45,580 nt of DNA from Sphingobacteriia bacterium (lineage in GTDB: Bacteria; Bacteroidota; Bacteroidia; UBA7662), in the NCBI GenBank assembly GCA_009927485.1, contig RFMW01000154.1:1-45580 (forward strand), written 5' to 3'. The notes beneath the pieces are model-generated. The model had not been told where the DNA came from. It saw nothing but the letters and a program-made list of their open reading frames with translations, and did no database searches. The translations under genes and the position numbers were made by a program. Each line of letters starts with the position of its first letter. Position 1 is the stretch's first letter. This document shows positions 27,814 through 37,510 of this stretch, piece after piece.

Positions 27814-28640
27814 GAACGATGATGTTGATCAAGCCATTGCTTCTCGCTGGCTTTCAAGGAAGAAAATCCGCTTTTGGAGATTTTATCCAACAAGCGATCG
27901 GTTTCAGATTGGATGGAGTGGGGGTCCTTGGTGTGTTGTCTCTTGGAGGTAGTGGCGGAGCCTAAACCCCATGGAGGAAAACGCAATGCTCCCTGCAAAT
28001 GGCGCAAATAACCAATACCCCACAAAGCACCGCCAAGATGAGCCCAATGTCCGCCTGAATTGGCCGAAAACAAACCCACTCCATCGTACAACAACATCGC
28101 AATCCCCAACCAACGCAAGCGAATTGGCAAGATCCCAAACAGTCTCACCTCAAAGTCAGGAGCCAACAAAACCGAAGCCCAGAAAAAAGCCATCACCGCA
28201 GCAGATGCCCCAATCAAAGGAGGTACGGCCGCGTATTGTTCAAGGCCCCAGCCGTTCCATAAACCAAACAAACCTGTTCCCAACCAGAACAACAAGGCCC
28301 CCGCCAAAGCACCCCCACCGTAGAACTGCAAAATCACCCTTGGCCCCAGAAAACTCACTAAAAAATGCGCTGCCCAATATAGCAAAAGCATGTTCCACAA
28401 CAAATGCCAGAAACCTTGATGGGTCAGCGCATAGGTCAACAAGGTCCACGGTTTCCAAAGACTCTCAAGGGGGTTGGGCGGCAACGCCAGCGAGTTCAGG
28501 ATGGAGGCCCTAAATCCAAACCAAGAAGAACCCCACAACAAAACAAATACCAACCCGTTGAGGACCAGCATATGCTCAATGCGACCCCATCGATTCCATT
28601 GGTCGCGTACATCAATCATCAGCTTGGATGCTTGGTTCAT
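27810..28640 (-). CDS. Rhomboid family intramembrane serine protease
   Basis: GASAAVMAF (catalytic Ser) and HWAHLGGALWG (catalytic His); 4-bp overlap with the downstream EEP gene. Confidence 0.9.
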   Translation of the reverse strand: MNQASKLMIDVRDQWNRWGRIEHMLVLNGLVFVLLWGSSWFGFRASILNSLALPPNPLESLWKPWTLLTYALTHQGFWHLLWNMLLLYWAAHFLVSFLGPRVILQFYGGGALAGALLFWLGTGLFGLWNGWGLEQYAAVPPLIGASAAVMAFFWASVLLAPDFEVRLFGILPIRLRWLGIAMLLYDGVGLFSANSGGHWAHLGGALWGIGYLRHLQGALRFPPWGLGSATTSKRQHTKDPHSIQSETDRLLDKISKSGFSSLKASEKQWLDQHHRS

Positions 28641-28655
28641 CGCGGCAGGAGGCGT

Positions 28656-29360
28656 TTATTGGCCAAACCAACGAACCATCGCAAAACCGAAGAGCATACC
28701 CCCCAGGTGAGCAAAATGGGCCACATTATCGGTAGGATTGGCCTGCCATACTGCCAACAATTCAAAGCCCACGTACAACATCGCCAGATATTTGGCTTTG
28801 ACCGGAACAAAGAAGAAAAGATAGAGGTAATTGTTGGGAAACATGGTGGCAAAGGCGATCCATATGCCGGCAACTGCACCGCTTGCGCCAATGATATTGG
28901 GCCCGCTCAACAAATCTTCTTTGCGACTTTCCAAACCCAACAAGGTCTCTGCATTGGCCATTTTTATTTGATCCTCAATCCATAACAATTCAGGTCGTAT
29001 ATCCATCAGGAAAACGACCAAGTAATGGAGAAAAGCAGCGCCGACCCCTGCCACCAAATAAAAAGTCAGAAAGCGGGAGGAGCCCCACACATTCTCAAGA
29101 ATGCTCCCGAACATCCAAAAGGAGAACATATTAAACAGCAAATGCTCAAAATTCCCGTGCATAAACAAGTGGGTCAAGGGCTGCCAGAAGGAGTACGCTT
29201 TGGAACCGGGTAAGTGCATGCCCAAAACCTCAATCAAGTCCAACCCAAGGCTAGTCTGTAACACATAAGTTCCCAGAAAACAGAGGCCGTTGATGATGAC
29301 CATGTTTTTGACGACCGGCGGAAGGAATTCAAACCTTCCCGGGCTAATTGGATTGCTCAT
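28656..29360 (-). CDS. Rhomboid family intramembrane serine protease
   Basis: GASGAVAGIWIAFATMFP and HFAHLGGMLFGFAM. Confidence 0.92.
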   Translation of the reverse strand: MSNPISPGRFEFLPPVVKNMVIINGLCFLGTYVLQTSLGLDLIEVLGMHLPGSKAYSFWQPLTHLFMHGNFEHLLFNMFSFWMFGSILENVWGSSRFLTFYLVAGVGAAFLHYLVVFLMDIRPELLWIEDQIKMANAETLLGLESRKEDLLSGPNIIGASGAVAGIWIAFATMFPNNYLYLFFFVPVKAKYLAMLYVGFELLAVWQANPTDNVAHFAHLGGMLFGFAMVRWFGQ

Positions 29361-29375
29361 CGGAATTCAGGGGGG

Positions 29376-31205
29376 TTAGGGATTCAAATTAGGGCCAAAG
29401 AAAGATTGAGGATGGACAAGCTTCCAAACGGAACGACCATCAGGCCCAAGCAATGGCAATGCTTCCCGGATTCTCTGGCGCAGAACCAGGCTAATCTGTT
29501 TGGGGATACTTTCATCGAACAATGCGGGAATCGATGCGGTACCGCGGCGTCGCGCCAAATATCCCAAGATCTCGGACCTTTCGGGTGCATGACCTTGGGA
29601 AAGGCTGGAGGATAGATAATCCAACAAATCGGATACCTCTGCCCATGAACTCCCCGTAGGGATACCAATCACCTGCGCTTCGCTTTGCGGCAACATCGCT
29701 TCCAATTCGACTCCCAACGACAAGGCACAGGATCGCAGCTCTTGCAAATCCGTGTCCTGCGGTAGGGTCCATTCTTGGGTCTGCAATTTCAAACCGGTCG
29801 ATGTGGGCCTAAAGATCCCATCCAGGTCCTTTAAGAGCCTCTCCGTTTTCAAAATTCCGTGCAATGCCGGAATATTCACGATGTAGAGATGACGATCGGA
29901 CATGAACACCGCCCAATGTCCCCCAAGGATGCGGCCATCATCTTCCCAAGTTTGGTCATCGGTCAAGAACTTGTCACTTGCCTGCCAAGCATCGGAATCC
30001 GCAGATGCCCTCCAAACGGTTTGAGCATTCCAATAGGTCGCCGGGTCTGCGCTGGCTCTGGGCCTGCCTGATTCGGCCTCAAATGGATTGTAGCGCGGAT
30101 TCCACTGAACCTGTGGAGGTTGAATTTGGGAAGGCGCACCGGGGGCTATACCCCATGCGTCCGGTAAAGGCTCCTTCTCAAAATCGAGGGAAGGCATCAA
30201 TTGAAATTGACCCAATGAACGCCGAACTGCGGCTTTGAGGATCGCGTAAATTCCTTTGTCCTCTTCAAATTTGACTTCAATTTTGGAAGGATGAACGTTC
30301 ACGTCCATTTTGGAGGAATCAACTTCCAAATTCAGAATATAAGCTGGATAATGCTGTGGAGGCAATATACCCTCCATGGCAGAACTCAGGGCATGTTGCA
30401 AGTAGGAATCCCTGAAATACCTTCCGTTCACAAAGAGGTATTGGGCATACCTCGTTTTGCGGCATGCGGATGGTTTGGCAACAAATCCTTGGATTCCAAC
30501 AAGTTGCGTCTGCTCTTCGACAGGAACTAGGGCATCGGCAAAGGCTCTTCCCAACAACTGATGAATGCGCTGCTTCAGGTTGGCAGGTTTGAGAACATGC
30601 AAGACCTTGTCCTGATGTTGTAACTCAAGATGAAGTTCCGGCTTGGCCAAGGCCAATCGAATAAACTCATCTTCCAGATTGCGAAATTCGGTTTCGTCTT
30701 TTTTGAGAAAATTACGGCGAGCAGGAACGTTGTAAAACAAGGAACGCACCGAAATCCGTGTGCCGACGGTATGGGCAATTTCTCTTTGTTCACGGACTAG
30801 GCCGCCATCGCACAAAAGAACAAAGCCGTGCGCCTCCTCGATATGACGGCTGGCCAACTCCATTTGGGAGACCGCCGCGATCGAGGCCAGGGCTTCCCCT
30901 CGAAATCCGTAGGTAATCAATCGGCTCAGATCTTCCCAATCCGTGATTTTGGAAGTGGCATGCCGCAAGAGCGCCTTGGTGGCCTGCGCGGCACGAATGC
31001 CTTTCCCGTTGTCCATGACCTCAATCAGGGTACGGCCTGCGTCTCGAATGGAGACTTTGATGCTGCTAGCCCCCGCATCCACGGAGTTTTCAAGCAACTC
31101 CTTGAGCACCGAAGAGGGTCGCTGTACCACCTCCCCTGCGGCGATTTGGTTGATTACCCGATCAGGCAACAGGTGAATTTCGCTCAATAGCTCAGTTTCC
31201 GACAT
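29376..31205 (-). CDS. mutL: DNA mismatch repair protein MutL
   Basis: IHLLPDRVINQIAAGEVVQRPSSVLKELLENSVDAGASSIKV, DNGKGI, YGFRGEALASIAAVSQ, GTRISVRSLFYNVPARRNFLKKD. Confidence 0.95.
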   Translation of the reverse strand: MSETELLSEIHLLPDRVINQIAAGEVVQRPSSVLKELLENSVDAGASSIKVSIRDAGRTLIEVMDNGKGIRAAQATKALLRHATSKITDWEDLSRLITYGFRGEALASIAAVSQMELASRHIEEAHGFVLLCDGGLVREQREIAHTVGTRISVRSLFYNVPARRNFLKKDETEFRNLEDEFIRLALAKPELHLELQHQDKVLHVLKPANLKQRIHQLLGRAFADALVPVEEQTQLVGIQGFVAKPSACRKTRYAQYLFVNGRYFRDSYLQHALSSAMEGILPPQHYPAYILNLEVDSSKMDVNVHPSKIEVKFEEDKGIYAILKAAVRRSLGQFQLMPSLDFEKEPLPDAWGIAPGAPSQIQPPQVQWNPRYNPFEAESGRPRASADPATYWNAQTVWRASADSDAWQASDKFLTDDQTWEDDGRILGGHWAVFMSDRHLYIVNIPALHGILKTERLLKDLDGIFRPTSTGLKLQTQEWTLPQDTDLQELRSCALSLGVELEAMLPQSEAQVIGIPTGSSWAEVSDLLDYLSSSLSQGHAPERSEILGYLARRRGTASIPALFDESIPKQISLVLRQRIREALPLLGPDGRSVWKLVHPQSFFGPNLNP

Positions 31206-31569
31206 GACTGCCCGGGTTTGAATCGTGGGGTTTATGGACCTCCTTGCTGGGTCGAAACAAGCGCCATCCTACCCATCCGGCAAACAAAATCAAGGCATAG
31301 GAAATTTGACGCCATTCAGCATCCCCGACCATCACACCGCTCAGTCCTAGAATTGCCGCAAAAAGACCCACAAAGCGCAAGCCCCCCAGATGACGAGCTG
31401 ACCCTGCTTGAACCATGGTATTTCGTTTAAACCGTATCCTTTTGGTTTCCAAAGGACCTGTATCGCCCACTATAGCCGCAGATTTGCGTTCTTCTTTGGC
31501 GTACAAAGGCTTGTAGGAGAATTTTTTGTGCCCGGGTGTTTTGAAAAAGGAAACCAACATGCTCCCCAA
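31192..31569 (-). CDS. Conserved small membrane protein of unknown function
   Basis: MLVSFFKTPGHKKFSYKPLYAKEE N-terminus plus two predicted TM segments; overlaps the mutL start by 14 bp, co-directional. Confidence 0.65.
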   Translation of the reverse strand: MGSMLVSFFKTPGHKKFSYKPLYAKEERKSAAIVGDTGPLETKRIRFKRNTMVQAGSARHLGGLRFVGLFAAILGLSGVMVGDAEWRQISYALILFAGWVGWRLFRPSKEVHKPHDSNPGSHVGN

Positions 31570-31662
31570 AGTTACGGCTTGTGCACGGATTGTAATTTTG
31601 AACTAAATTAGCGTTCTAATAAAACAAAATTTTCCAAAAGAATTTAATCCTAAACCTTCCCT

Positions 31663-32214
31663 ATGAGCCTTTCCTTGCCTTATCACCGCCCCTTTTTCCC
31701 AACCGTACTCTCTTTGCTTTGTGGAGTAGCATTCTTTTGGCTTCCCCAAATCGTCAATGCCCAACCCGGCGGCCTCAAAGTTGGCGAAAAAGCCCCCGAA
31801 ATTGTTCAAGCCGGGGTGGATGGCAAAGATCTTAAGCTCAGCGACCTCAAAGGCAAAATGGTTCTCATTGACTTCTGGGCTTCTTGGTGCCGCCCATGCC
31901 GTTACGAAAACCCCAATGTCGTCAAGGCCTACGAAGCCTTCAAAGATTCCAAATTCAAATCCGGCAAAGGTTTTACCGTGTTCTCCGTATCCCTCGATCA
32001 ACAAAAAGACCGCTGGCTACAGGCCATCACCGAGGATAAACTGGTTTGGAAAGAGCATGTTTCTGACCTCAAAGGTTGGGGCAATGCCGCCGGCCAAATG
32101 TACGGGGTCACCGGCATCCCCATGAGTTACCTTATTGATGGAAATGGCGTAATCATCGCCAAAAACCTAAGGGGACCAGCCCTGGAGGAGACCCTCAAAT
32201 CCCATTTGAAATAA
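31663..32214 (+). CDS. TlpA/thioredoxin-like disulfide reductase family protein
   Basis: Signal peptide; GKMVLIDFWASWCRPCRYENPNVV; GVTGIPMSYLIDGNGVIIAKNLRG. Confidence 0.92.
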   Translation: MSLSLPYHRPFFPTVLSLLCGVAFFWLPQIVNAQPGGLKVGEKAPEIVQAGVDGKDLKLSDLKGKMVLIDFWASWCRPCRYENPNVVKAYEAFKDSKFKSGKGFTVFSVSLDQQKDRWLQAITEDKLVWKEHVSDLKGWGNAAGQMYGVTGIPMSYLIDGNGVIIAKNLRGPALEETLKSHLK

Positions 32215-32252
32215 TTAAAATACAGGCAAGGGCTCCAAGCCTGAACCCTACT

Positions 32253-32304
32253 GGCTTTACTGCGGCCCTTACCCTTCGGGCTTTACTGCGGCCTTTACCC
32301 TGGA
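32253..32304. repeat. 26-bp imperfect tandem duplication
   Basis: ggctttactgcggcccttacccttcg / ggctttactgcggcctttaccctgga, between convergent genes. Confidence 0.9.
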
Positions 32305-32314
32305 TGCTCTTTGG

Positions 32315-35203
32315 TCAGGGAGTCCTGCGGTATTGAACATGCCCCGCTGACGATCCAAAGCGAGACGTGGAATTGGAAGGCTGATAAGAACCGTTCACAT
32401 CCCCCGCACACAAGACCACCCAGTCCAATTGGATGGACCCAAGTCCGTTCCAGGTAAATTGGGCGGGTTCGATTACCCAGTCTGCAACCGCAAAGGTGCT
32501 GATGAGCCCGGTCAAACGCCTGCTGATCAAGAGGGCATCCGTACCGTTGGTAACAAAATTGTTGTTGACATCCCCGGACCTGATGCGCAATGGAGTCCAG
32601 GTAATTCCGCCCCCGAAATAGCGGGCCACCTGCAAGGCGTCCGATGCATTGACCCCGCCCCAAGGACTGAGGGGGCTGACTTCAAGCACAAAATCCCCAC
32701 CGCCACCCTGCGGAACAGCAAATTGATAATTTCCCATCGAGTCCGTGGTATCCACTGCCACCACCTGAGCGGTCCCTAACCTTCGCAGCCTGCAAATGGC
32801 TCCTTGCAAATACAAAGGCGGGTTGCGGTCGTATGAAACACGACCCGAGAGCGTAGGGCCTTGTCCGCATGGACGAATAATCAGCCCTTGATTTCCCTGA
32901 GCCTGCAAGGACTGCATAGGTGGCAAAGGAATTCCGGTACTCTGCACCCAATGAGCCCCCGCTGCCGTATCCAATCGCAGGCTCCCCAAAGTTCCCATCG
33001 TTGTCAAGGACAAGCCCAACAATGACGATGCGTTGGTAGCGCGTGGCGAACCGGACCAGGAAATGGTCCAAGCCCCCGTATTCACGCTCCATTGCAGCGG
33101 ACCCCAAAAGGAATCCACCCATCCCCCAACAGGAGGTCCAAATGAACCTAAATCCCCCACCAACCTAATTTGCCAAGCGATCACAGCCGTTCGGGGATTG
33201 GACTGAAGGCGCAAAGACGCGTTGCCCCCTTGGCAAGCTGAATCCCCCACCAATGTAACACAAGCCGAACTTAGACTAACTTGCTGAATCAGAAGACTAT
33301 CGCATCCGCCCACATTCCTGAGGGTATCCACGAAGGTCCCCGATGAAGTAAAAATCCTACCCCTGGGACCAACCACCGCAACACAGCCCTGCAATGCAAA
33401 GGTGGAATCCGTGGCCCTGCACCCTGTAAGATTGTTGTTACGGGTAACCGTGGAGCTGCCTTTGAGGAGAATCTGATCCGGGTCTAGGCTGAAGGTGGAG
33501 ATCGTCCCTGCGACGGTGTACGCTTGGACCGAGGTTCCGGGTTGCAACCAAAGGGTTTGGGCAGGAATACCGGTATTAGAAAACGTAAGCCGTATCGGGA
33601 TCTTGTTCCTGAAGGTGGGGGTCACCGATGGGGTCGTTACCGCTTGATTCACCTGAACCCACAAATTGTTCCCGGATTGATTCCAGCTGAGGCTGTAGGT
33701 AGGATGACCCTGCCCGTAAACCCAATCTTGAAAAAAGGGTTGCAAATTGACCCCACTTCCCGCCTCCAGGTATTGCCTGAATTCATCCGTCGTGGCAACC
33801 GCATGCTGTCTTCCCAACAAATACTGCCTCGCGGCCCTGAAGAATACAGTATCCCCTAATTCATGCCGTAACATATGCAAAACACAGGCCCCCTTTTTGT
33901 AGGTCAAAGCGGAATTGAAGATACGATTTTCGTCGGCCCCTGCAGGAACATAAACCGAGGCATTGGTTACCGATCGAGCCGAGGATTGGGCCGAAGTCAT
34001 CCAGGAATTGGCGGAACTTTGACCCAAAGCCGCCTGACGGTACAGGTATTCGCCGTACGATGCCCAACCCTCATTCAGCCATATATCGCTCCAAGTCGCG
34101 CAGGTGACCAAATCGCCAAACCACTGGTGAGCAAGCTCATGAGAGACCAAATCGGTGCTGAAGCTGCCCATGGTGCTCATGGTCTGATGTTCCATTCCTC
34201 CCCCCAGTGGAGCCATCATGTGGCCGTATTTCTCGACACGAAAGGGATAGGCTATCCATTGCCTGGAGAAGCGCTCCAGCATGTCGGGGGTTTGATTCAA
34301 ATTGGTCAACCAGAAATTAAGGCAGCTCTGTCCGGAACTGTTGTTGGCATTGTACACCCAATGTTGAATGAACACGGAATCTCCCGGGACTGGCCTGGCA
34401 TAATTCAAATACTCCGTGTAAGGAGCCACCGCAAAGGCGATTAAATAAAATGCCTGCGGATAACGGGTTCTCCATTCGAAACGGCTACGGTTGTTCGGTA
34501 AAGCCTGGGTGGAAAACAACAATCCGTTGGAAGCAACTTTGTTGGGATTGGCACAGGAACCCACAAAATCCACCGAATCAATTTTGTCCCAAAGGTCTTG
34601 TTTGCAAGGAAACCAATCCGGTGCGCCAAAGGGTTCTGACAAGGTCCATGTCGCCCGAACCCCCCAGGTCGATGAGGCCGCCGAGGTCACCCCCGCAAAG
34701 AAACCGGTTCCAGATGGGGTTCCCCCGTAGAATACCCTGCACTCGAGGTTGGAGCCTGTAGGCAAAGTCTGGTTCAAAGGAAATTTAACCACCTCTCCCG
34801 CTCGAATCAGCTGAGAGCCCAGGTATCGCTGCCCGTTGAAAACCACCGAATCAATGGTCAAAAACGAGCGCAATTCAAACCAAAAAGTGTCCATGGCTCC
34901 CTGCAAGACAATCGCTCTGAACAGAACATTGCCACTCAGTGCCGTAGAGGCCGTGGTGACATTCAAATCAAAGCGGTAATAATGAATATCGTAGGCGTCT
35001 GCCCCCCGATTAAGCGCCGCAACTCGTCCCAAACCACTTTCGTTCCATAGTCTGCTTCTTTGCATGGCCCCTAGCTTGGCCTCTGCACAGCCATGATGTT
35101 CTGTGGGCTGCGCCCAGGTTGCTGAGCCTCCAAGCAGGATGCCAAGCCCCAAAAATGCCTTTAGGACCGTACGAATTACGCTTTGCTTTTGAATTTCATT
35201 CAT
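32315..35203 (-). CDS. Secreted M1 family metallopeptidase with C-terminal dockerin-like repeats
   Basis: GGGMEHQTMS, HELAHQWFGDLVTCATWSDIWLNEGWASY; C-terminal SGDVNNNFVTNGTDALLISRRLTG and AGDVNGSY. ORF 32315..35311; likely start ATG 35203 (MNEIQKQSVIRTVLKAFLGLGILLGGSATWAQ). Confidence 0.9.
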   Translation of the reverse strand: MNEIQKQSVIRTVLKAFLGLGILLGGSATWAQPTEHHGCAEAKLGAMQRSRLWNESGLGRVAALNRGADAYDIHYYRFDLNVTTASTALSGNVLFRAIVLQGAMDTFWFELRSFLTIDSVVFNGQRYLGSQLIRAGEVVKFPLNQTLPTGSNLECRVFYGGTPSGTGFFAGVTSAASSTWGVRATWTLSEPFGAPDWFPCKQDLWDKIDSVDFVGSCANPNKVASNGLLFSTQALPNNRSRFEWRTRYPQAFYLIAFAVAPYTEYLNYARPVPGDSVFIQHWVYNANNSSGQSCLNFWLTNLNQTPDMLERFSRQWIAYPFRVEKYGHMMAPLGGGMEHQTMSTMGSFSTDLVSHELAHQWFGDLVTCATWSDIWLNEGWASYGEYLYRQAALGQSSANSWMTSAQSSARSVTNASVYVPAGADENRIFNSALTYKKGACVLHMLRHELGDTVFFRAARQYLLGRQHAVATTDEFRQYLEAGSGVNLQPFFQDWVYGQGHPTYSLSWNQSGNNLWVQVNQAVTTPSVTPTFRNKIPIRLTFSNTGIPAQTLWLQPGTSVQAYTVAGTISTFSLDPDQILLKGSSTVTRNNNLTGCRATDSTFALQGCVAVVGPRGRIFTSSGTFVDTLRNVGGCDSLLIQQVSLSSACVTLVGDSACQGGNASLRLQSNPRTAVIAWQIRLVGDLGSFGPPVGGWVDSFWGPLQWSVNTGAWTISWSGSPRATNASSLLGLSLTTMGTLGSLRLDTAAGAHWVQSTGIPLPPMQSLQAQGNQGLIIRPCGQGPTLSGRVSYDRNPPLYLQGAICRLRRLGTAQVVAVDTTDSMGNYQFAVPQGGGGDFVLEVSPLSPWGGVNASDALQVARYFGGGITWTPLRIRSGDVNNNFVTNGTDALLISRRLTGLISTFAVADWVIEPAQFTWNGLGSIQLDWVVLCAGDVNGSYQPSNSTSRFGSSAGHVQYRRTP

Positions 35204-35268
35204 ACCTAAAGAAACGCATTCCCCGCTTTGGAACGAAGGCAAGAAAATTAAAAAGCCCTTAAGGCCTG

Positions 35269-37455
35269 TTATTTTAGGAATAACAACTCCCTGTACTTGG
35301 GGAGGGGCCACAATTCGTTATCCACCAGAATTTCCAAACGATCGGCATGATCCCGAATACTTTCCAAATACGGCTTCACCTGTTCGCAATAGACTTGGGC
35401 CCTGGTTCGGGTGGATTCGATTTCGTTAGCCTTTTTGCGGGCCAAGCGCATCTTTTCGGTTTGCTCCACCATAGCAGCGATATGCTGTCCAATCGTTTCG
35501 GCCAATACTTTGAGAGAGGCAGTGCTTTTGGCGGTTATCCCCAATTCCTTCTGCAAACGGAGGTTTTCCAAACAGCGCTGTTGATAGGTCATCGCCGCAG
35601 GCACGATTTGGGTAAGGCTTAGCTCGCCCACTACCCGGGATTCGATTTGGAGCTTTTTGATGTAATTCTCCAGCATAATTTCATGCCTGGCTTCGATTTC
35701 GCGTTCCGTGTACACCCCCATTTTCTCGAACAACTGAACCGTGGATTTGGAAACCATGGCGTCCAAGGCCTCCGGGGTGGTTCGATAATTGGAAAGACCT
35801 CGTTTGGCCGCTTCTTTCTGCCATTCTTCTCCGTAACCATTCCCTTCAAAGCGTATCTTCTTGGAGGCCTTGATGTATTTCTGCAAAACTTTAAGAAGAG
35901 CGCCTTCACGGCTTTCACCATCGCCGATGGCTTTGTCCACCTCGGTTTTGAATGCGGTAAGGCTTTGGGCCATGGCGGCATTCAGAACGGTCATGGCCGC
36001 GGCACAATTGGAGGCAGAGCCTACCGCCCTCAATTCGAATTTGTTACCGGTGAAGGCAAAGGGAGAGGTGCGGTTGCGATCGGTGTTATCCAACAGGATT
36101 TCGGGAATCGCTTTGATTTGGTGCATCAGGGAGCGGACCTCCACCTGGTCTTTGTCCAATTTGCCTTTTTCGATTTCATCCAAAACCCTGGACAATTGAT
36201 CCCCCAAGAAGGCCGACATGATGGCGGGAGGGGCTTCGTTGGCACCCAGCCTATGATCGTTGCCCGCACTGGCAATAGAGGCCCGGATCAAATCGGCATG
36301 ATCATGAAAAGCCTTGATGGCATTCACAAAAAAGGTGAGGAACATCAAATTACTCTTGGGGGTTTTGCCGGGTGATAACAAATTCTTCCCGGTATTGGTG
36401 CCCAAGGACCAATTGTTGTGTTTGCCCGATCCGTTGACCCCCGCAAACGGCTTCTCGTGCAATAACACGGTAAGGCCATGGCGCTTGGATAATTTCTCCA
36501 TCAAATCCATGAGGAGCTGATTGTGGTCCACCGCCAAATTGATTTCCTCAAATAGAGGAGCGCATTCGAACTGTCCCGGCGCTACTTCGTTATGCCTTGT
36601 CTTGAGGGGAATCCCCAAGCGGTAGGCCTCGTTCTCCAAATCCACCATGAAGGTGTGCACCCGTTCCGGAATAGTTCCAAAGTAATGATCTTCAAGCTGT
36701 TGACCACGCGCTGCCCCATGGCCGAACAAGGTGCGGCCCGACAAGACCAAATCAGGCCTGGCATCGAAGAGTGCCGAATCTACCAAAAAGTATTCTTGCT
36801 CCACACCCAATGTTGGGAAAACCCGGGTAATGTTCTTGTCAAAATACTGGCATACGGCCACACCGGCTTTTTCGACGGCGGCAAGGGATTTGAGCAAGGG
36901 AGATTTATAATCCAGCGACTCCCCGGTATAGGAAACAAAAATGGTAGGGATGCACAAGGTTTTGCCTGCAGGACTTTCGAGCACAAAAGCGGGGGAGCTG
37001 GGATCCCATGCGGTATAACCGCGGGCCTCAAAGGTATTGCGGATACCCCCGCTGGGGAAAGAAGAGGCATCGGGTTCCTGCTGTACCAAAGCGCCGCCAC
37101 TGAAAGCCTCGATGGCCTCACCATCGTTGTTCAGCGAGAAGAAGGAATCGTGCTTCTCCGCGGTGGAACCGGTCAACGGCTGAAACCAGTGGGTGTAATG
37201 GGTGGCGCCTTTGGCCATGGCCCAATTCTTCATTCCGTTGGCAACTTGCCTGGCAATCTCTGAACTGATGCCATGACCTTGGTCGATGGCTTCGTTGAGG
37301 GCCTCGTAGATCTCCGGCGAAAGAAATTCGCGCATTGCTTTCTTGTTGAAGACGTTTTCGGCAAAGCGTTCGGAGCTCTTGAAGGGGACCGGCATGGCAA
37401 AGGGGGCCGCATATTGGCGGATGCTTTGCAGAGCTTGGTGGCGGAGATGGGCCAT
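35269..37455 (-). CDS. glnN: Type III glutamine synthetase
   Basis: 728 aa; AKGATHYTHWFQPLTGSTAEKHDSF, RTRHNEVAPGQFECAPLFEE-like segment, GVNGSGKHNNWSLGTNTGKNL. Confidence 0.96.
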   Translation of the reverse strand: MAHLRHQALQSIRQYAAPFAMPVPFKSSERFAENVFNKKAMREFLSPEIYEALNEAIDQGHGISSEIARQVANGMKNWAMAKGATHYTHWFQPLTGSTAEKHDSFFSLNNDGEAIEAFSGGALVQQEPDASSFPSGGIRNTFEARGYTAWDPSSPAFVLESPAGKTLCIPTIFVSYTGESLDYKSPLLKSLAAVEKAGVAVCQYFDKNITRVFPTLGVEQEYFLVDSALFDARPDLVLSGRTLFGHGAARGQQLEDHYFGTIPERVHTFMVDLENEAYRLGIPLKTRHNEVAPGQFECAPLFEEINLAVDHNQLLMDLMEKLSKRHGLTVLLHEKPFAGVNGSGKHNNWSLGTNTGKNLLSPGKTPKSNLMFLTFFVNAIKAFHDHADLIRASIASAGNDHRLGANEAPPAIMSAFLGDQLSRVLDEIEKGKLDKDQVEVRSLMHQIKAIPEILLDNTDRNRTSPFAFTGNKFELRAVGSASNCAAAMTVLNAAMAQSLTAFKTEVDKAIGDGESREGALLKVLQKYIKASKKIRFEGNGYGEEWQKEAAKRGLSNYRTTPEALDAMVSKSTVQLFEKMGVYTEREIEARHEIMLENYIKKLQIESRVVGELSLTQIVPAAMTYQQRCLENLRLQKELGITAKSTASLKVLAETIGQHIAAMVEQTEKMRLARKKANEIESTRTRAQVYCEQVKPYLESIRDHADRLEILVDNELWPLPKYRELLFLK

Positions 37456-37483
37456 GGAATAAGAAGTTTAGAGGTTTCGAAGG

Positions 37484-37491
37484 CAAAATTA
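37484..37491 (-). promoter_or_regulatory. Putative -7 element TAATTTTG for glnN
   Basis: Reverse complement of caaaatta, about 30 bp upstream of the glnN start; matches TAnnTTTG. Confidence 0.45.
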
Positions 37492-37510
37492 ATTCTTGAG
37501 GATTATAAAA

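Noticed and set aside
35647-36375. 242-aa plus-strand ORF opposite glnN
   Set aside because: Antisense to a highly conserved enzyme; no independent support.
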